Assembly (NCBI GenBank): GCA_900549685.1
Contig: UROX01000053.1
Coordinates: 1-14,272, forward strand
Reading direction: 5' to 3'
Origin: an uncultured Alistipes sp.
GTDB taxonomy: Bacteria; Bacteroidota; Bacteroidia; Bacteroidales; Rikenellaceae
Length of the DNA: 14,272 nt
The stretch's first letter is position 1. Each line of letters opens with the position of its first letter. Position numbers and translations under genes: made by a program. Shown piece by piece: positions 1 through 7,513 of this stretch. The notes beneath the pieces are model-generated. The model was not told the origin of the DNA and did not search any database. It saw nothing but the letters and a program-made list of their open reading frames with translations.

Positions 1-1
1 T

Positions 2-79
2 AAAGTAAATCAGATGCGTCCGGTAGTGGAAGAGATTATCGGTCATGGCAAGAAGTTCAACTTAGGGTTGGAAGCCGTG
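2..79 (+). pseudogene. speA: Internal fragment of biosynthetic arginine decarboxylase (SpeA)
   Basis: Read from base 2, the frame gives KVNQ, MRPVVEEI, GHGKKFN and LGLEA. This closely matches the segment of Bacteroidales SpeA that follows Pro-Ile, in which the first lysine is the one that binds pyridoxal phosphate. Base 1 (t) fits the last base of the expected isoleucine codon. SpeA makes agmatine from arginine and is normally about 630 residues. Here the match stops after GLEA near base 76, where SpeA would continue with Gly-Ser-Lys, and a different protein follows. The 500 or so C-terminal residues of the enzyme are therefore absent downstream. The N-terminal part, if present, lies outside the window. 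A few bases around 77-82 (g.gtcg) agree with both sequences, so the join is placed to within about 6 bp. Confidence 0.7.
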
Positions 80-433
80 TCGTGCCTGTTTTTCTGTTCT
101 GCGCTGAGTGCGCAAGATGTCCGGGGCGTATGGAAACGGACGATGCCCGAATCCCGGGCGAAATGGACCGAGGTCAAGTTCATTACCGACGGACATTTCC
201 TGTGGGTCCTTTATGACAAAAAATCGGATATAAAGACAGGCGCGGGGGGAACCTATACGTTCGAAAATGGCGTCTATACCGAAACGATCCTCTATACGTT
301 GCCCGACATGAAACGTTTCGAGAAGAAGCGGGCCGTTTATAACGTGACGTTCGAGGACGATGGGACGATGCGTATCGAAGGCAAACTCGACAGGAAGATT
401 CCCGTCTGGGAGGTTTGGAAAAGAATGGAATAG
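2..433 (+). CDS. Chimeric ORF: SpeA fragment fused in frame to a lipocalin-like (DUF4488-like) protein
   Basis: The reading frame is open from base 2, so it may start before the window; the first ATG inside is at base 14. Residues from base 2 to about 76 read as arginine decarboxylase (separate entry). From about base 77 the protein changes character: VSCLFFCSALSAQD looks like the end of a signal peptide with a signal peptidase I site (ALSA then QD) whose basic start is missing. The rest, about 105 residues (GVWKR, then alternating strands such as KFITDGHFLWVLYD and GTYTFENGVYTE, ending in EVWKRME), resembles the small lipocalin-like DUF4488 proteins of Bacteroidales, which are secreted and of unknown function. 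The tail looks complete, as the family ends in a similar W-R motif. Whether the fusion is made, secreted, or an assembly join cannot be told here. The family call is from memory of the pattern and is moderate. Confidence 0.55.
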   Translation, partial: KVNQMRPVVEEIIGHGKKFNLGLEAVSCLFFCSALSAQDVRGVWKRTMPESRAKWTEVKFITDGHFLWVLYDKKSDIKTGAGGTYTFENGVYTETILYTLPDMKRFEKKRAVYNVTFEDDGTMRIEGKLDRKIPVWEVWKRME

Positions 434-463
434 AACGGGTTCTCCGATTCTGTCCGAATCGCT

Positions 464-508
464 CCGAAGAATAGCCGTCCGGTCTCCGGGACGGCTATTC
501 CGTTTCGG
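464..508 (+). terminator. Hairpin terminator after the lipocalin-like ORF
   Basis: A perfect 12-bp inverted repeat (GAATAGCCGTCC at 469-480, GGACGGCTATTC at 489-500) with an 8-nt loop starts 36 bp after the stop codon. Outer arms CCGAA (464-468) and TTCGG (504-508) extend it across a 3-nt bulge. The following sequence is only mildly T-rich (tctttt at 513-518), so it is a likely but not textbook intrinsic terminator. Confidence 0.6.
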
Positions 509-693
509 ATACGGTCTTTTCCTGCCGTTCGGCAGATATGACGGGCTTTTTGCCCGGCGATGAGCGGTGCCGTGCTTCGGCGCGGGATCGGACGGTTTTG
601 CCATTCGGCGTGTGCGGCTGGCATTCGGGGGTGAGGCGGAGCGTTCCGGACGGCCGGTTCGGGGGAAAGAGGGGGGCGGGAAAGACCCGCTCC
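509..693. other. Intergenic region, no gene recognised
   Basis: Within the 319-bp gap between the lipocalin-like ORF (stop at 433) and the phosphorylase (start at 753), only the terminator at 464-508 and the promoter at 694-724 stand out. The rest is GC-rich with a purine-rich stretch near 661-685. Short open frames here have arginine- and serine-rich translations without family resemblance. Confidence 0.5.
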
Positions 694-724
694 TTGCTTT
701 TTTCGGCTTCTTGGCGTATTTTTG
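694..724 (+). promoter_or_regulatory. Bacteroidetes-type promoter for the nucleoside phosphorylase
   Basis: A -33 element CTTG (TTG at 694-696), a 20-bp spacer and a perfect -7 element TATTTTTG (717-724, consensus TAnnTTTG) fit the Bacteroidetes primary sigma factor. Transcription should start near 731, leaving a leader of roughly 20 nt before the ATG at 753. The operon promoter at 14189-14219 has the same -33, spacing and -7 sequence. Confidence 0.75.
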
Positions 725-752
725 ATGGCATCAACCTGTTAAAAACGATCCT

Positions 753-1628
753 ATGCGAGTGATACCTCCTTCCGAACTGATTATCAACGGCGACGGTTCC
801 GTATTCCATCTGCACCTCCGGCCCGAACAGCTGGCCCGGACCGTCGTTCTGGTCGGCGACCCCGGCCGGGTCGAGCGCGTGGCCTCGCATTTCGAACACC
901 GGGAGTGTCGTGTGGAGAACCGCGAGTTCGTCACGGTGACCGGCCGTTACCGGGGCGAGCGCATGACCGTGCTTTCGACCGGCATAGGAACCGACAATAT
1001 CGACATCGTCGTCAATGAACTGGATGCCCTGGCGAACATCGATTTCGCTTCGCGGACCGAAAAGGAGACGAAAACTTCGCTCCGGCTCGTAAGGCTCGGG
1101 ACCTGCGGGGCGATACAGCCCGATCTGCGGATCGGCGACCGCATCCTTTCGCGCATTTCGGTCGGCTTCGACGGCCTGCTGAATTTCTACGCCGGTCGCG
1201 ATGCGGTCTGCGATACGGAGATGGAGCGGGCTTTCATCGGGCATACGGGCTGGAATCCGTCGCTCGCCTCGCCTTACTTCGTCCGCTGCTCCGATACGCT
1301 GGCCGCGCTGTTCGCCGATGCGACGGTCGAGGGAATGACGATTTCCGCCCCGGGGTTCTATGCTCCGCAGGGCCGCCGGCTGCGTCTCTCTCCCTCCGAT
1401 CCTGACCTGAACGCTAAGATCGAGACATTCCGTTTCGACGGCCGACGGTTCACCAATTTCGAGATGGAAGGGTCCGCACTGGCCGGACTCGCACGTCTCA
1501 TGGGACACGATGCCGTGACGATCTGTACGGTGATCGCCCAGCGTGTGGCGCTCGAAATGGAGACCGATTATCGTCCCTTTGTTGATAAGATGATCGAAAT
1601 GTCTTTGGAAAAGCTCTCCGGTTTGTAA
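753..1628 (+). CDS. Nucleoside phosphorylase, uridine phosphorylase-like
   Basis: A 291-residue cytosolic enzyme of the PNP/UDP phosphorylase family 1, which splits nucleosides with phosphate into base and ribose-1-phosphate for salvage. Visible landmarks in order: the phosphate loop GDPGR (residues 35-39), the ribose/phosphate stretch STGIGTDN (75-82), the second phosphate site RLGTCGA (114-120), and FEMEGSA (236-242), whose EME contacts the ribose. FYAPQGR (202-208) keeps the Gln and Arg (Q206, R208) that in E. coli uridine phosphorylase hold the uracil ring, so a pyrimidine nucleoside is the likely substrate; purine use is not excluded. The C-terminal EMETDYRPFVDKMIE is an amphipathic helix. 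The start at 753 is supported by the promoter just upstream and by the usual spacing to the phosphate loop. The gene seems to stand alone: dnaN follows after 138 bp with its own candidate -7 element. Confidence 0.88.
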   Translation: MRVIPPSELIINGDGSVFHLHLRPEQLARTVVLVGDPGRVERVASHFEHRECRVENREFVTVTGRYRGERMTVLSTGIGTDNIDIVVNELDALANIDFASRTEKETKTSLRLVRLGTCGAIQPDLRIGDRILSRISVGFDGLLNFYAGRDAVCDTEMERAFIGHTGWNPSLASPYFVRCSDTLAALFADATVEGMTISAPGFYAPQGRRLRLSPSDPDLNAKIETFRFDGRRFTNFEMEGSALAGLARLMGHDAVTICTVIAQRVALEMETDYRPFVDKMIEMSLEKLSGL

Positions 1629-1638
1629 AAAATTGGAT

Positions 1639-1646
1639 TATCTTTG
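1639..1646 (+). promoter_or_regulatory. Candidate -7 element for dnaN
   Basis: TATCTTTG fits TAnnTTTG exactly and lies 120 bp before the dnaN ATG, just past the stop of the phosphorylase gene. No TTG sits at the usual 19-21 bp; the nearest (1623-1625) is only 13 bp away. Hence only the -7 half is convincing. If used, the leader would be about 115 nt. Confidence 0.42.
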
Positions 1647-1766
1647 AGGGGTGCAATGCCGCGGAAAACGCTCCTTCGCGTTGCCCGATTCCGTCGTCGG
1701 ACGGGTAGGGCCGGCGGGGAAAACGTTGCGGAAAAACCGAATGTGAAACTCTAAAGAATCGAAAAT

Positions 1767-2894
1767 ATGAAATTCGTCGTATCTTCAACCGCGTTACTGA
1801 ACGTACTTCAGACTTCGAGCAAAGTCGTAAGCAATAAAAACACGCTGCCGATCTTGGACAACTTCCTGTTCGATCTGCACGACGGCGTACTCAAAATCAC
1901 GGCTTCCGACCTCGAAACCACGCTGGTGGGGTCGCTTCCGGTGGAAAGCGTGGAACAGGAGGGCGTCATCGCGGCTCCGGTCAAATTGATGCTCGATTCG
2001 CTCAAGGAATTCTCCGAACAGCCGCTGACCATCGAGGCCAACGAATCGACGTGGGAGATCCGCATCAGTTGGAAAACAGGCCAGCTCACCATCCCCGGTA
2101 CGTCGGGACTGAGCTATCCCGCTTCGCCCGAAATCGCAGCCGATACGAAACAGGAAATCACCTCCGGAGCGGATATGTTCCTGACCGGAATCAACAAGAC
2201 GATTTTCGCCACGGCCGACGACGAACTGCGTCCGGTGATGAACGGCGTCTATGTCAATATCGAACCCGAGACGGTCACGTTCGTGGCTACCGATGCCCAT
2301 AAGCTCGTCAAGTATGCGGCCGGCGCCGAGACCGGAACCGCCGCGTCGTTCATCCTGCCCAAGAAACCGGCCAACCTGCTGCGCGGTATGCTGGCCAAGG
2401 AGGACGAGGACATCCGGCTCGAGTTCGACGACAAGAACGTCGTGTTCTATCTCAAGAACCATACGCTCATCTGCCGGCTCATCGAGGGGAACTATCCCAA
2501 CTACAATGCCGTCATCCCGTCCAACAACCCCAACAAGGTGCTGGTGGACCGTGTGGAACTGCTCAACGGCATCCGCCGCGTGGCAGTCTGCTCGAACCAG
2601 TCCACCAACCTCATCAAGCTCGAAATCGAACCCGGCGTCATCAACCTGACCGCACAGGACCTCGATTTCTCGGTATCGGCACAGGAGTCGCTTACCTGCG
2701 ATTATGCGGGCGAGGCGATTGCCATCGGGTTCAAATCGACTTTCCTGATCGAAATCCTGTCGAACATCGAGACGCAGAACGTGTCGCTCGAACTGGCCGA
2801 CTCGACCCGTGCGGGCGTGTTCAAGCCCGTCTACGACGAAACGCCCGACGCCGATACGCTGATGTTGCTCATGCCGATGATGATCAACGCCTAA
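1767..2894 (+). CDS. dnaN: DNA polymerase III subunit beta (sliding clamp)
   Basis: A 375-residue protein, close to the usual 366-375 of the family. Two copies form a ring around DNA that tethers the replicative polymerase and also recruits repair and mismatch factors. It shows the clamp pattern throughout: start MKFVVSSTALLNVLQ, the domain 1 stretch NTLPILDNFLF, TASDLETTLVG near residues 47-57, the domain 2 segment FATADDELRPVMNGVY, TDAHKLVKY, and the final MLLMPMMINA, which corresponds to the C-terminal Met-Pro-Met strand lining the protein-binding pocket. The start is fixed by the conserved MKF opening. dnaA is not next to it, which I recall as usual in Bacteroidales. A strong terminator follows 16 bp after the stop, so it is probably transcribed apart from the exonuclease gene behind it. 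Confidence 0.97.
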   Translation: MKFVVSSTALLNVLQTSSKVVSNKNTLPILDNFLFDLHDGVLKITASDLETTLVGSLPVESVEQEGVIAAPVKLMLDSLKEFSEQPLTIEANESTWEIRISWKTGQLTIPGTSGLSYPASPEIAADTKQEITSGADMFLTGINKTIFATADDELRPVMNGVYVNIEPETVTFVATDAHKLVKYAAGAETGTAASFILPKKPANLLRGMLAKEDEDIRLEFDDKNVVFYLKNHTLICRLIEGNYPNYNAVIPSNNPNKVLVDRVELLNGIRRVAVCSNQSTNLIKLEIEPGVINLTAQDLDFSVSAQESLTCDYAGEAIAIGFKSTFLIEILSNIETQNVSLELADSTRAGVFKPVYDETPDADTLMLLMPMMINA

Positions 2895-2909
2895 GTCGTT
2901 TTATCTTTC

Positions 2910-2944
2910 GGGGTATCCGGACACGTGCGGGTACCCCTTTTTTT
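2910..2944 (+). terminator. Rho-independent terminator of dnaN
   Basis: GGGGTATCCG (2910-2919) pairs over 10 bp, with one T-G wobble, with CGGGTACCCC (2928-2937) around an 8-nt loop. Seven T residues follow directly. It starts 16 bp after the dnaN stop. Confidence 0.9.
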
Positions 2945-3006
2945 GTCCGTCGCGGTCGTTTTAGGGACCGTGTCCGTATTGTAACCGTATTTTAAGCAGG
3001 ACGCTT

Positions 3007-3777
3007 ATGAACCTCAATCTGAAAAATCCCATCGTGTTTCTGGACCTCGAGACGACCGGGGTCGATCCGTCCAAGGACCGGATCGTCGAGATTTCGCTCG
3101 TCAAGGTGATGCCCGACGGCAGCCGGGAGGTCAAAACCCGCCGGCTGAATCCCGAAATGCACATTCCCGAAGAGGCTTCGGCCATCCATCATATCTACGA
3201 CGAGGACGTGGCCGACTGCCCGACGTTCAGGGCTGTGGCCAAGTCGTTGTGGGCCTATATCGAGGGTTGCGATTTCGGGGGATACAACTCCAATAAGTTC
3301 GACATCCCGGTGCTGGTCGAGGAATTCCTGCGGGCCGGACTGGACGTCGATTTGCGGAAAAGCCGTTTTATCGACGTGCAGAATATTTTCCACAAGATGG
3401 AACAGCGCACGCTGGTGGCCGCCTACAAATTCTATTGCGACAAGGACCTGACCGAGGCGCATTCGGCCGAAGCCGATACGCTGGCTACCTACGAGGTGCT
3501 GATGGCACAGCTGGACCGTTATCCCGAGTTGCAGAACGACGTGGATTTTCTGGCCGAATTTTCGGCCCGGGGCCGTAACGTCGATTATGCGGGCCGCATC
3601 GTCTACGACGACAAAGGTGTGGAGGTATTCAGCTTCGGCAAATACAGGGGCCGTTCCGTGGCCGAAGTGTTCCGCACCGAGCCGAGCTATTATTCGTGGA
3701 TGATGAACGGCGATTTTCCGTTGTACACCAAAAAAGTCATTACCGCCATCCGGCTCCGGGAGTTCGGGAACAAATGA
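3007..3777 (+). CDS. DnaQ-family 3'-5' exonuclease with ExoX-like C-terminal domain
   Basis: A 256-residue cytosolic protein of the DEDDh exonuclease superfamily, removing nucleotides from DNA 3' ends with two metal ions. The catalytic set is complete: D13 and E15 in FLDLETTG (11-18), D99 in NSNKFDIPVL (94-103), and H152 with D157 in HSAEADTLATYEVL (152-165). The C-terminal part (about 205-245: FSFGKYRGRSVAEVF, then YYSWMMNGDFP) matches the small domain seen at the end of exodeoxyribonuclease X-like proteins and in related short proteins. The epsilon subunit of E. coli polymerase III lacks that tail, so this may be a repair exonuclease or a stand-alone proofreading nuclease; I would not name it dnaQ. 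It lies 112 bp after dnaN, with the terminator between. No clear promoter of the TAnnTTTG type was found in that gap. Confidence 0.9.
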   Translation: MNLNLKNPIVFLDLETTGVDPSKDRIVEISLVKVMPDGSREVKTRRLNPEMHIPEEASAIHHIYDEDVADCPTFRAVAKSLWAYIEGCDFGGYNSNKFDIPVLVEEFLRAGLDVDLRKSRFIDVQNIFHKMEQRTLVAAYKFYCDKDLTEAHSAEADTLATYEVLMAQLDRYPELQNDVDFLAEFSARGRNVDYAGRIVYDDKGVEVFSFGKYRGRSVAEVFRTEPSYYSWMMNGDFPLYTKKVITAIRLREFGNK

Positions 3778-4428
3778 CGCGATACGGCTTTCGCCTTGTG
3801 TCGTAGGCAGGAGCCGGACCGGACGCTTCGTCGGTGAGAAAACAGGGCTCGCGAGCACGTCTTGCGCCTTTGCGAGTCCGGATATTCCGGTGCGGAGAAA
3901 AGAAGCGAAAAATCGGCCGTGAAGACCGGCCGGAACGTTCGGCGAAAGACGACGACGCCATGCGGGTACGACAGACCCCATGACGTCGTCGTTTTTCGAT
4001 GGGGGAGGGCGGTGTACGGATGCGTGCCGGTAGGGCATCGTGCGTTTCCCTGTCCCCGTTTTCGAGCCTTTTCGGTACGCTGGTTCGTTTGGAGGCGCGA
4101 TATAGAGCTTGGTGGAGGCCTTGCCTGGATTCCGTTTCTGTGTTCGGCTTATGAAATTCCGACGGCTAAAACCGGGAAAAGAGGTTTTGTCCCGAGGCTC
4201 CGAAAGTCGCTTTCGGCCCTGTCTATTTTTTCGGATGAAATGCTGTGGGGAGTCGCGGGGCGTTCAAAAAGGAAGCCTTTCTGTCTTGTCTCGGTATTCG
4301 GTCGGGTGCCGGCTGAGGATTGTGCCGGGGCGGCAGAGAGAAAAGGGGAAAATATCCGATGATATACTTCTGTCGATGCGGATTCTTTCGGTCGGACAGA
4401 GCGGGAGCCGGAAGAAATACAAGAAAAG
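3778..4428. other. Long intergenic region, no convincing gene
   Basis: About 650 bp between the exonuclease stop and the terminator of the fimbrial operon. It contains the long hairpin at 3943-3998 and a short one (CCGAAAG, 4200-4206, with CTTTCGG, 4210-4216) with TTTTTT 12 nt further on. Open frames on the plus strand (3862-4362, 4109-4462) translate to Arg-, Cys- and Trp-rich sequences with no domain pattern and were not accepted. No clear TAnnTTTG promoter was seen on either strand. A degraded gene or a small RNA cannot be ruled out. Confidence 0.5.
3943..3998 (+). terminator. Long hairpin, probable two-way terminator downstream of the exonuclease
   Basis: The arms 3943-3962 and 3979-3998 pair over 20 positions with one C-A mismatch and one G-T wobble, around a 16-nt loop. 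The core is ACGACGACG with CGTCGTCGT. A purine run (GAAAG) on the left and TTTTT on the right lie inside the stem base, the usual form of a terminator able to work on both strands. It is 165 bp after the exonuclease stop, unusually far. Confidence 0.6.
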
Positions 4429-4480
4429 AACCGGTCCCCTTTCGTTCCGTAGTATGATATGAAACGAAAGGGGACCGGTT
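4429..4480 (-). terminator. Terminator of the fimbrial operon
   Basis: A perfect 18-bp inverted repeat (4429-4446 with 4463-4480; core CCGGTCCCCTTTCG) encloses a 16-nt loop. It begins 33 bp after the stop of the tip gene. Read on the minus strand the stem is followed by CTTTTCTTGTATTTC, giving a U-rich tail. The plus-strand side also has TTCTT after the stem, so it may work in both directions. Confidence 0.85.
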
Positions 4481-4513
4481 TTCTTGGCGGTTCAAGATTT
4501 CTGTGTCCGACGA

Positions 4514-7501
4514 TCAATCCTCGACGAGCCGGATGAACCCGGCGTCGCTCTGTTTCCCGTCCGTTGAGGGATCGGTCGTAGTCAGATCGAGTGCGTCGTT
4601 GGTGAAACCTGTGAAGTTATAGGTGGAAACGTTGATATCCCATGCCGTGTTGCCGTTGGAGAGCTTGTTGAGCCAATAGAATGCTCCGAACTGTTTATAA
4701 ATGGCATAGAATAGAGGTCGATACTGGATCGAACTTTCCGTATATGCCGCTCCTCGGTTCGCATAACGCAGGACAGCCCGGTGGCTTCCTTCGGCGTAGC
4801 CGTTCTTGCGACGGCCGTTGCCGGCCGCTCCGATGGGGAAAAAGATGTTGGCGCCGGTCGTCGGATTGAAAACGATGCAGCCGCGCATGCCCTTGTTATA
4901 GTTGCTCGTGTTGTCGTACCGGTAGGAGAACGCGTCGTCCACGTTCGTCGATACTCCGTCGGAATTATCGTCGTAGACGACTCCGTAGGCCATCACGCAA
5001 TTGTCTTTCAATGACTGGAAATCTTTGTATTCGGCCACATGGCATGTCTTGCCGTCGATGGTTTGCGTATGGTTCGTGAAGCCGATGTTCTTATTGCTTT
5101 CCCAGTCGATGTCTTTCCACAGCTTAGACTGTTTGTTTTCGACGGGCGAGAGGATGAAGGGAGTGTCTTTATGATCCCGATACAAATCCGCGACGGTATT
5201 GTTGCTGGCGTCGATGGCGTCGGAAACATTGCCGAATCGAAACATCGAGCCTTCCTCGATGGGCGAAGTGGCTTCGACCCCATCGGAGCGGAGGTTGTAG
5301 CTGTGCCATTTCGCTCCGCCGGCTACGATTTCTGTGGGGGCGTATCCTTGCCGGACGATAATTCGGTGGACGCATGCATAGTCGTGGTAGAGCACCTTGA
5401 TGATGCCGAACCGACTTTCGTTTTCTCCGATCGTGCCGGCGGGGGCGAATTCGAATTCGATGTTATCGCCGGTGGAACCGTAGATTTTGTCGGTCCCGCC
5501 GTTGAGACGTACCCAATCCTCGCCCACTTCGATTTCGGCGCTCCACGGTCCTTCCGACTCGAAGGGAGAGAATGTCGAGGCCGATTCGCCTTCGCGGCGC
5601 AGCAGGACTACTTTGAATGCCTTATCGCTGTTGTGCGCCCGGTAGATGCCTTTGGGATTGATGACACGCCGGACCTGATAGATCGTCACGTCTTCCGTTT
5701 CTTCCTTACCGTTGATCGTGGCCGTCAGCCGCACCACCGCCTTACGCATGTAAGAAAAGTACGGATTGTTGCCCGTAAAACCGCTGGTCGAGACCAATAG
5801 CAATGCTCGCGTGTAAAAAGGAATGTTGAAAACGGTCTTCCCATCCAGCTTAGTTACGGTATATCCTCCGTCCGTTGCGTCTGGATATTCTTTCGGCGCA
5901 ATTTGATACTCTCGTCTGCCGCGTGGCGATACGATTTCGCCTGCAAGCAGTCCTGTTTTTCCGTATCGTTCATTGTCCCAATATCGTTTGTTGTATAGTT
6001 GGGCATTCGCTCCGCCTGTTACGACATTTATCCCGTCGCCGATAATGATATTGTTGGTTTTGCGAAGCGACAGAAATCCGTGCCACTCTCCGTCGTTAGC
6101 TACCGTTCCTGTGTAGTATTCGAACCCGGTTTCCGGATTGTCGGGTTTCCAGTTGTTTTCGATGATTTGGGCCTTCAGCGTGCCGGTGAGTTCTCCGGAA
6201 ATACTGATCGGCAGGTGCATGCCCTCGTCGTGCAGGTAAGAGATATAATACGGGTTCGGAACGTGTATGCCCGGCTCTTCCCTGTAATCGATATGCCAAT
6301 CCACGTCGTTGGCGTCGCCGTTGAACTTCAGCGTAATCTTGTAATGATAGTTGCGCTCGGCGTTGTAGTCCTTGTCCTCGTCCATGCCGAGCATGAACCG
6401 GTAGAAGATCTTGCCGTGTCCGATGCTGGGCATCGTGTTGGAGACGTAATACCCTTCGACCTCGATGTAGGTGCCCTGGTTCTTGCCGTCCCGATATCCC
6501 GGATCGCCGGGTGTATTGCCGTTGGGGTGTTCGATCGTCACGCCGTCGTAGCTCTGCTTCTTGCTCTGGCCGGTCCCCTGCATGTTTTCGAAGAAAAACA
6601 GCGACGAGGCGTCGTTGGCGTGCAGTTCCGGTCCCAGCGGCGAATTGCCTCGGGTCAGTCGCGGCCACAGTTCGTAGTTCTCGCCCCTGCCGTAACGGAT
6701 CGTGTCGCCCTCCGGGTACACGTGTTCTGCGGCGAAGATTTTCTCCTCGTTGTTGTCGTCGATGAGCGTGCAGTTTCGCGGGATGTTCTTGATCTGTACC
6801 GACTTGATATAGATGTAGATATTGTCCTTGAGCTTTTCGGTGTCGAATGCGAGCGTGACTTTGGAGGCCGCGCGACGGAGCCATGCGTGCAGCTTGATGT
6901 TCGGCCGGTCGATCTGTATCGTCGGCGCGTCGCCTTTTTTATAACCCGCCGTTTCGGTCGCCGTGAAATGACCCGACATCTGGTCGTTTTTCGTGATGTC
7001 GTTCTGCGTCCATTCGAAGGAAATGGCCTTGAACGTCTCTTCGGAGTCGATCTGTCCTTTGTATCGATTGTCGGAAGAGAGGTCGCCCATGTTGGCTACG
7101 GCGTAGATACGATACTTTCCGTAAGGCAGCAGACAGGAAAATTCGGCGTGCTGCGTCTCGGTTTCGGTCGTACTTCCCGGACGCGGTTCGTTTTTCAGCG
7201 TCGTGAACTGATCGGCGCTGAAATACCGGCTGCCGATATACCGGCCGTCTTCGTCTCCGTCCGTGCCGTACCATACGACGAAAATGTTGCGGATGGTTTT
7301 GATGGCATCGCCATTGACGTCGAGGCTGCGGGTCTTGCCGATCGTCGCATCCGACAGCGGATGAAACGCCGCATCGAACGCCACTACGGTTTCGCCTCCG
7401 GGGATCGGCCCGGCCGACTCATCGACCAATTCGTCGGTGCAAGATACCGCCAGCATGGCTAAAATACCGTATATAAACTTATATAATATCCTGCATTTCA
7501 T
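4514..7501 (-). CDS. Fimbrial tip protein (DUF4906-type) with lectin-like C-terminal domain
   Basis: A 995-residue lipoprotein precursor, last gene of the operon. The N-terminus has a basic start, a hydrophobic stretch and a lipobox LAVSC (C21). About 36 residues later comes KTRSL (R58), a likely site for the protease that trims type V pilins. Residues about 65-405 form a fimbrillin-like region ending in VDWHIDY, which I assign to the DUF4906 family of Bacteroidales. Residues 560-635 hold another beta-rich segment, then PWSAEIEVGEDWVRL to IIVRQG (652-718) resembles a BACON-type Ig-like module. The C-terminal 275 residues (GGAKWHSYNL, MAYGVVYDD, GMRGCIVFN, FFPIGAAGNGRRK, FYWLNK) resemble the FISUMP/C-type-lectin-like domains on such tips. 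Being largest, last and adhesin-like, it is probably the distal tip that binds a glycan or host ligand; the ligand is unknown. It starts 12 bp after the preceding gene. Confidence 0.8.
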   Translation of the reverse strand: MKCRILYKFIYGILAMLAVSCTDELVDESAGPIPGGETVVAFDAAFHPLSDATIGKTRSLDVNGDAIKTIRNIFVVWYGTDGDEDGRYIGSRYFSADQFTTLKNEPRPGSTTETETQHAEFSCLLPYGKYRIYAVANMGDLSSDNRYKGQIDSEETFKAISFEWTQNDITKNDQMSGHFTATETAGYKKGDAPTIQIDRPNIKLHAWLRRAASKVTLAFDTEKLKDNIYIYIKSVQIKNIPRNCTLIDDNNEEKIFAAEHVYPEGDTIRYGRGENYELWPRLTRGNSPLGPELHANDASSLFFFENMQGTGQSKKQSYDGVTIEHPNGNTPGDPGYRDGKNQGTYIEVEGYYVSNTMPSIGHGKIFYRFMLGMDEDKDYNAERNYHYKITLKFNGDANDVDWHIDYREEPGIHVPNPYYISYLHDEGMHLPISISGELTGTLKAQIIENNWKPDNPETGFEYYTGTVANDGEWHGFLSLRKTNNIIIGDGINVVTGGANAQLYNKRYWDNERYGKTGLLAGEIVSPRGRREYQIAPKEYPDATDGGYTVTKLDGKTVFNIPFYTRALLLVSTSGFTGNNPYFSYMRKAVVRLTATINGKEETEDVTIYQVRRVINPKGIYRAHNSDKAFKVVLLRREGESASTFSPFESEGPWSAEIEVGEDWVRLNGGTDKIYGSTGDNIEFEFAPAGTIGENESRFGIIKVLYHDYACVHRIIVRQGYAPTEIVAGGAKWHSYNLRSDGVEATSPIEEGSMFRFGNVSDAIDASNNTVADLYRDHKDTPFILSPVENKQSKLWKDIDWESNKNIGFTNHTQTIDGKTCHVAEYKDFQSLKDNCVMAYGVVYDDNSDGVSTNVDDAFSYRYDNTSNYNKGMRGCIVFNPTTGANIFFPIGAAGNGRRKNGYAEGSHRAVLRYANRGAAYTESSIQYRPLFYAIYKQFGAFYWLNKLSNGNTAWDINVSTYNFTGFTNDALDLTTTDPSTDGKQSDAGFIRLVED

Positions 7502-7513
7502 GGTTTTTCTTTT

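Noticed and set aside
1623..1646. Complete promoter for dnaN using the TTG at 1623-1625
   Set aside because: The spacer is only 13 bp instead of about 20, so only the -7 element is reported.
4200..4228. Short hairpin CCGAAAG/CTTTCGG followed by TTTTTT as terminator
   Set aside because: The T run is 12 nt away and no gene precedes it, so it is mentioned only in the intergenic description.
3862..4362. 166-residue plus-strand ORF in the intergenic region
   Set aside because: It runs through the long hairpin at 3943-3998, has no promoter or family resemblance and an unusual residue mix (Arg, Cys, Trp).
5999..7462. 487-residue plus-strand ORF opposite the tip gene
   Set aside because: Antisense shadow; the minus strand carries a lipobox and a continuous domain pattern, the plus strand none.
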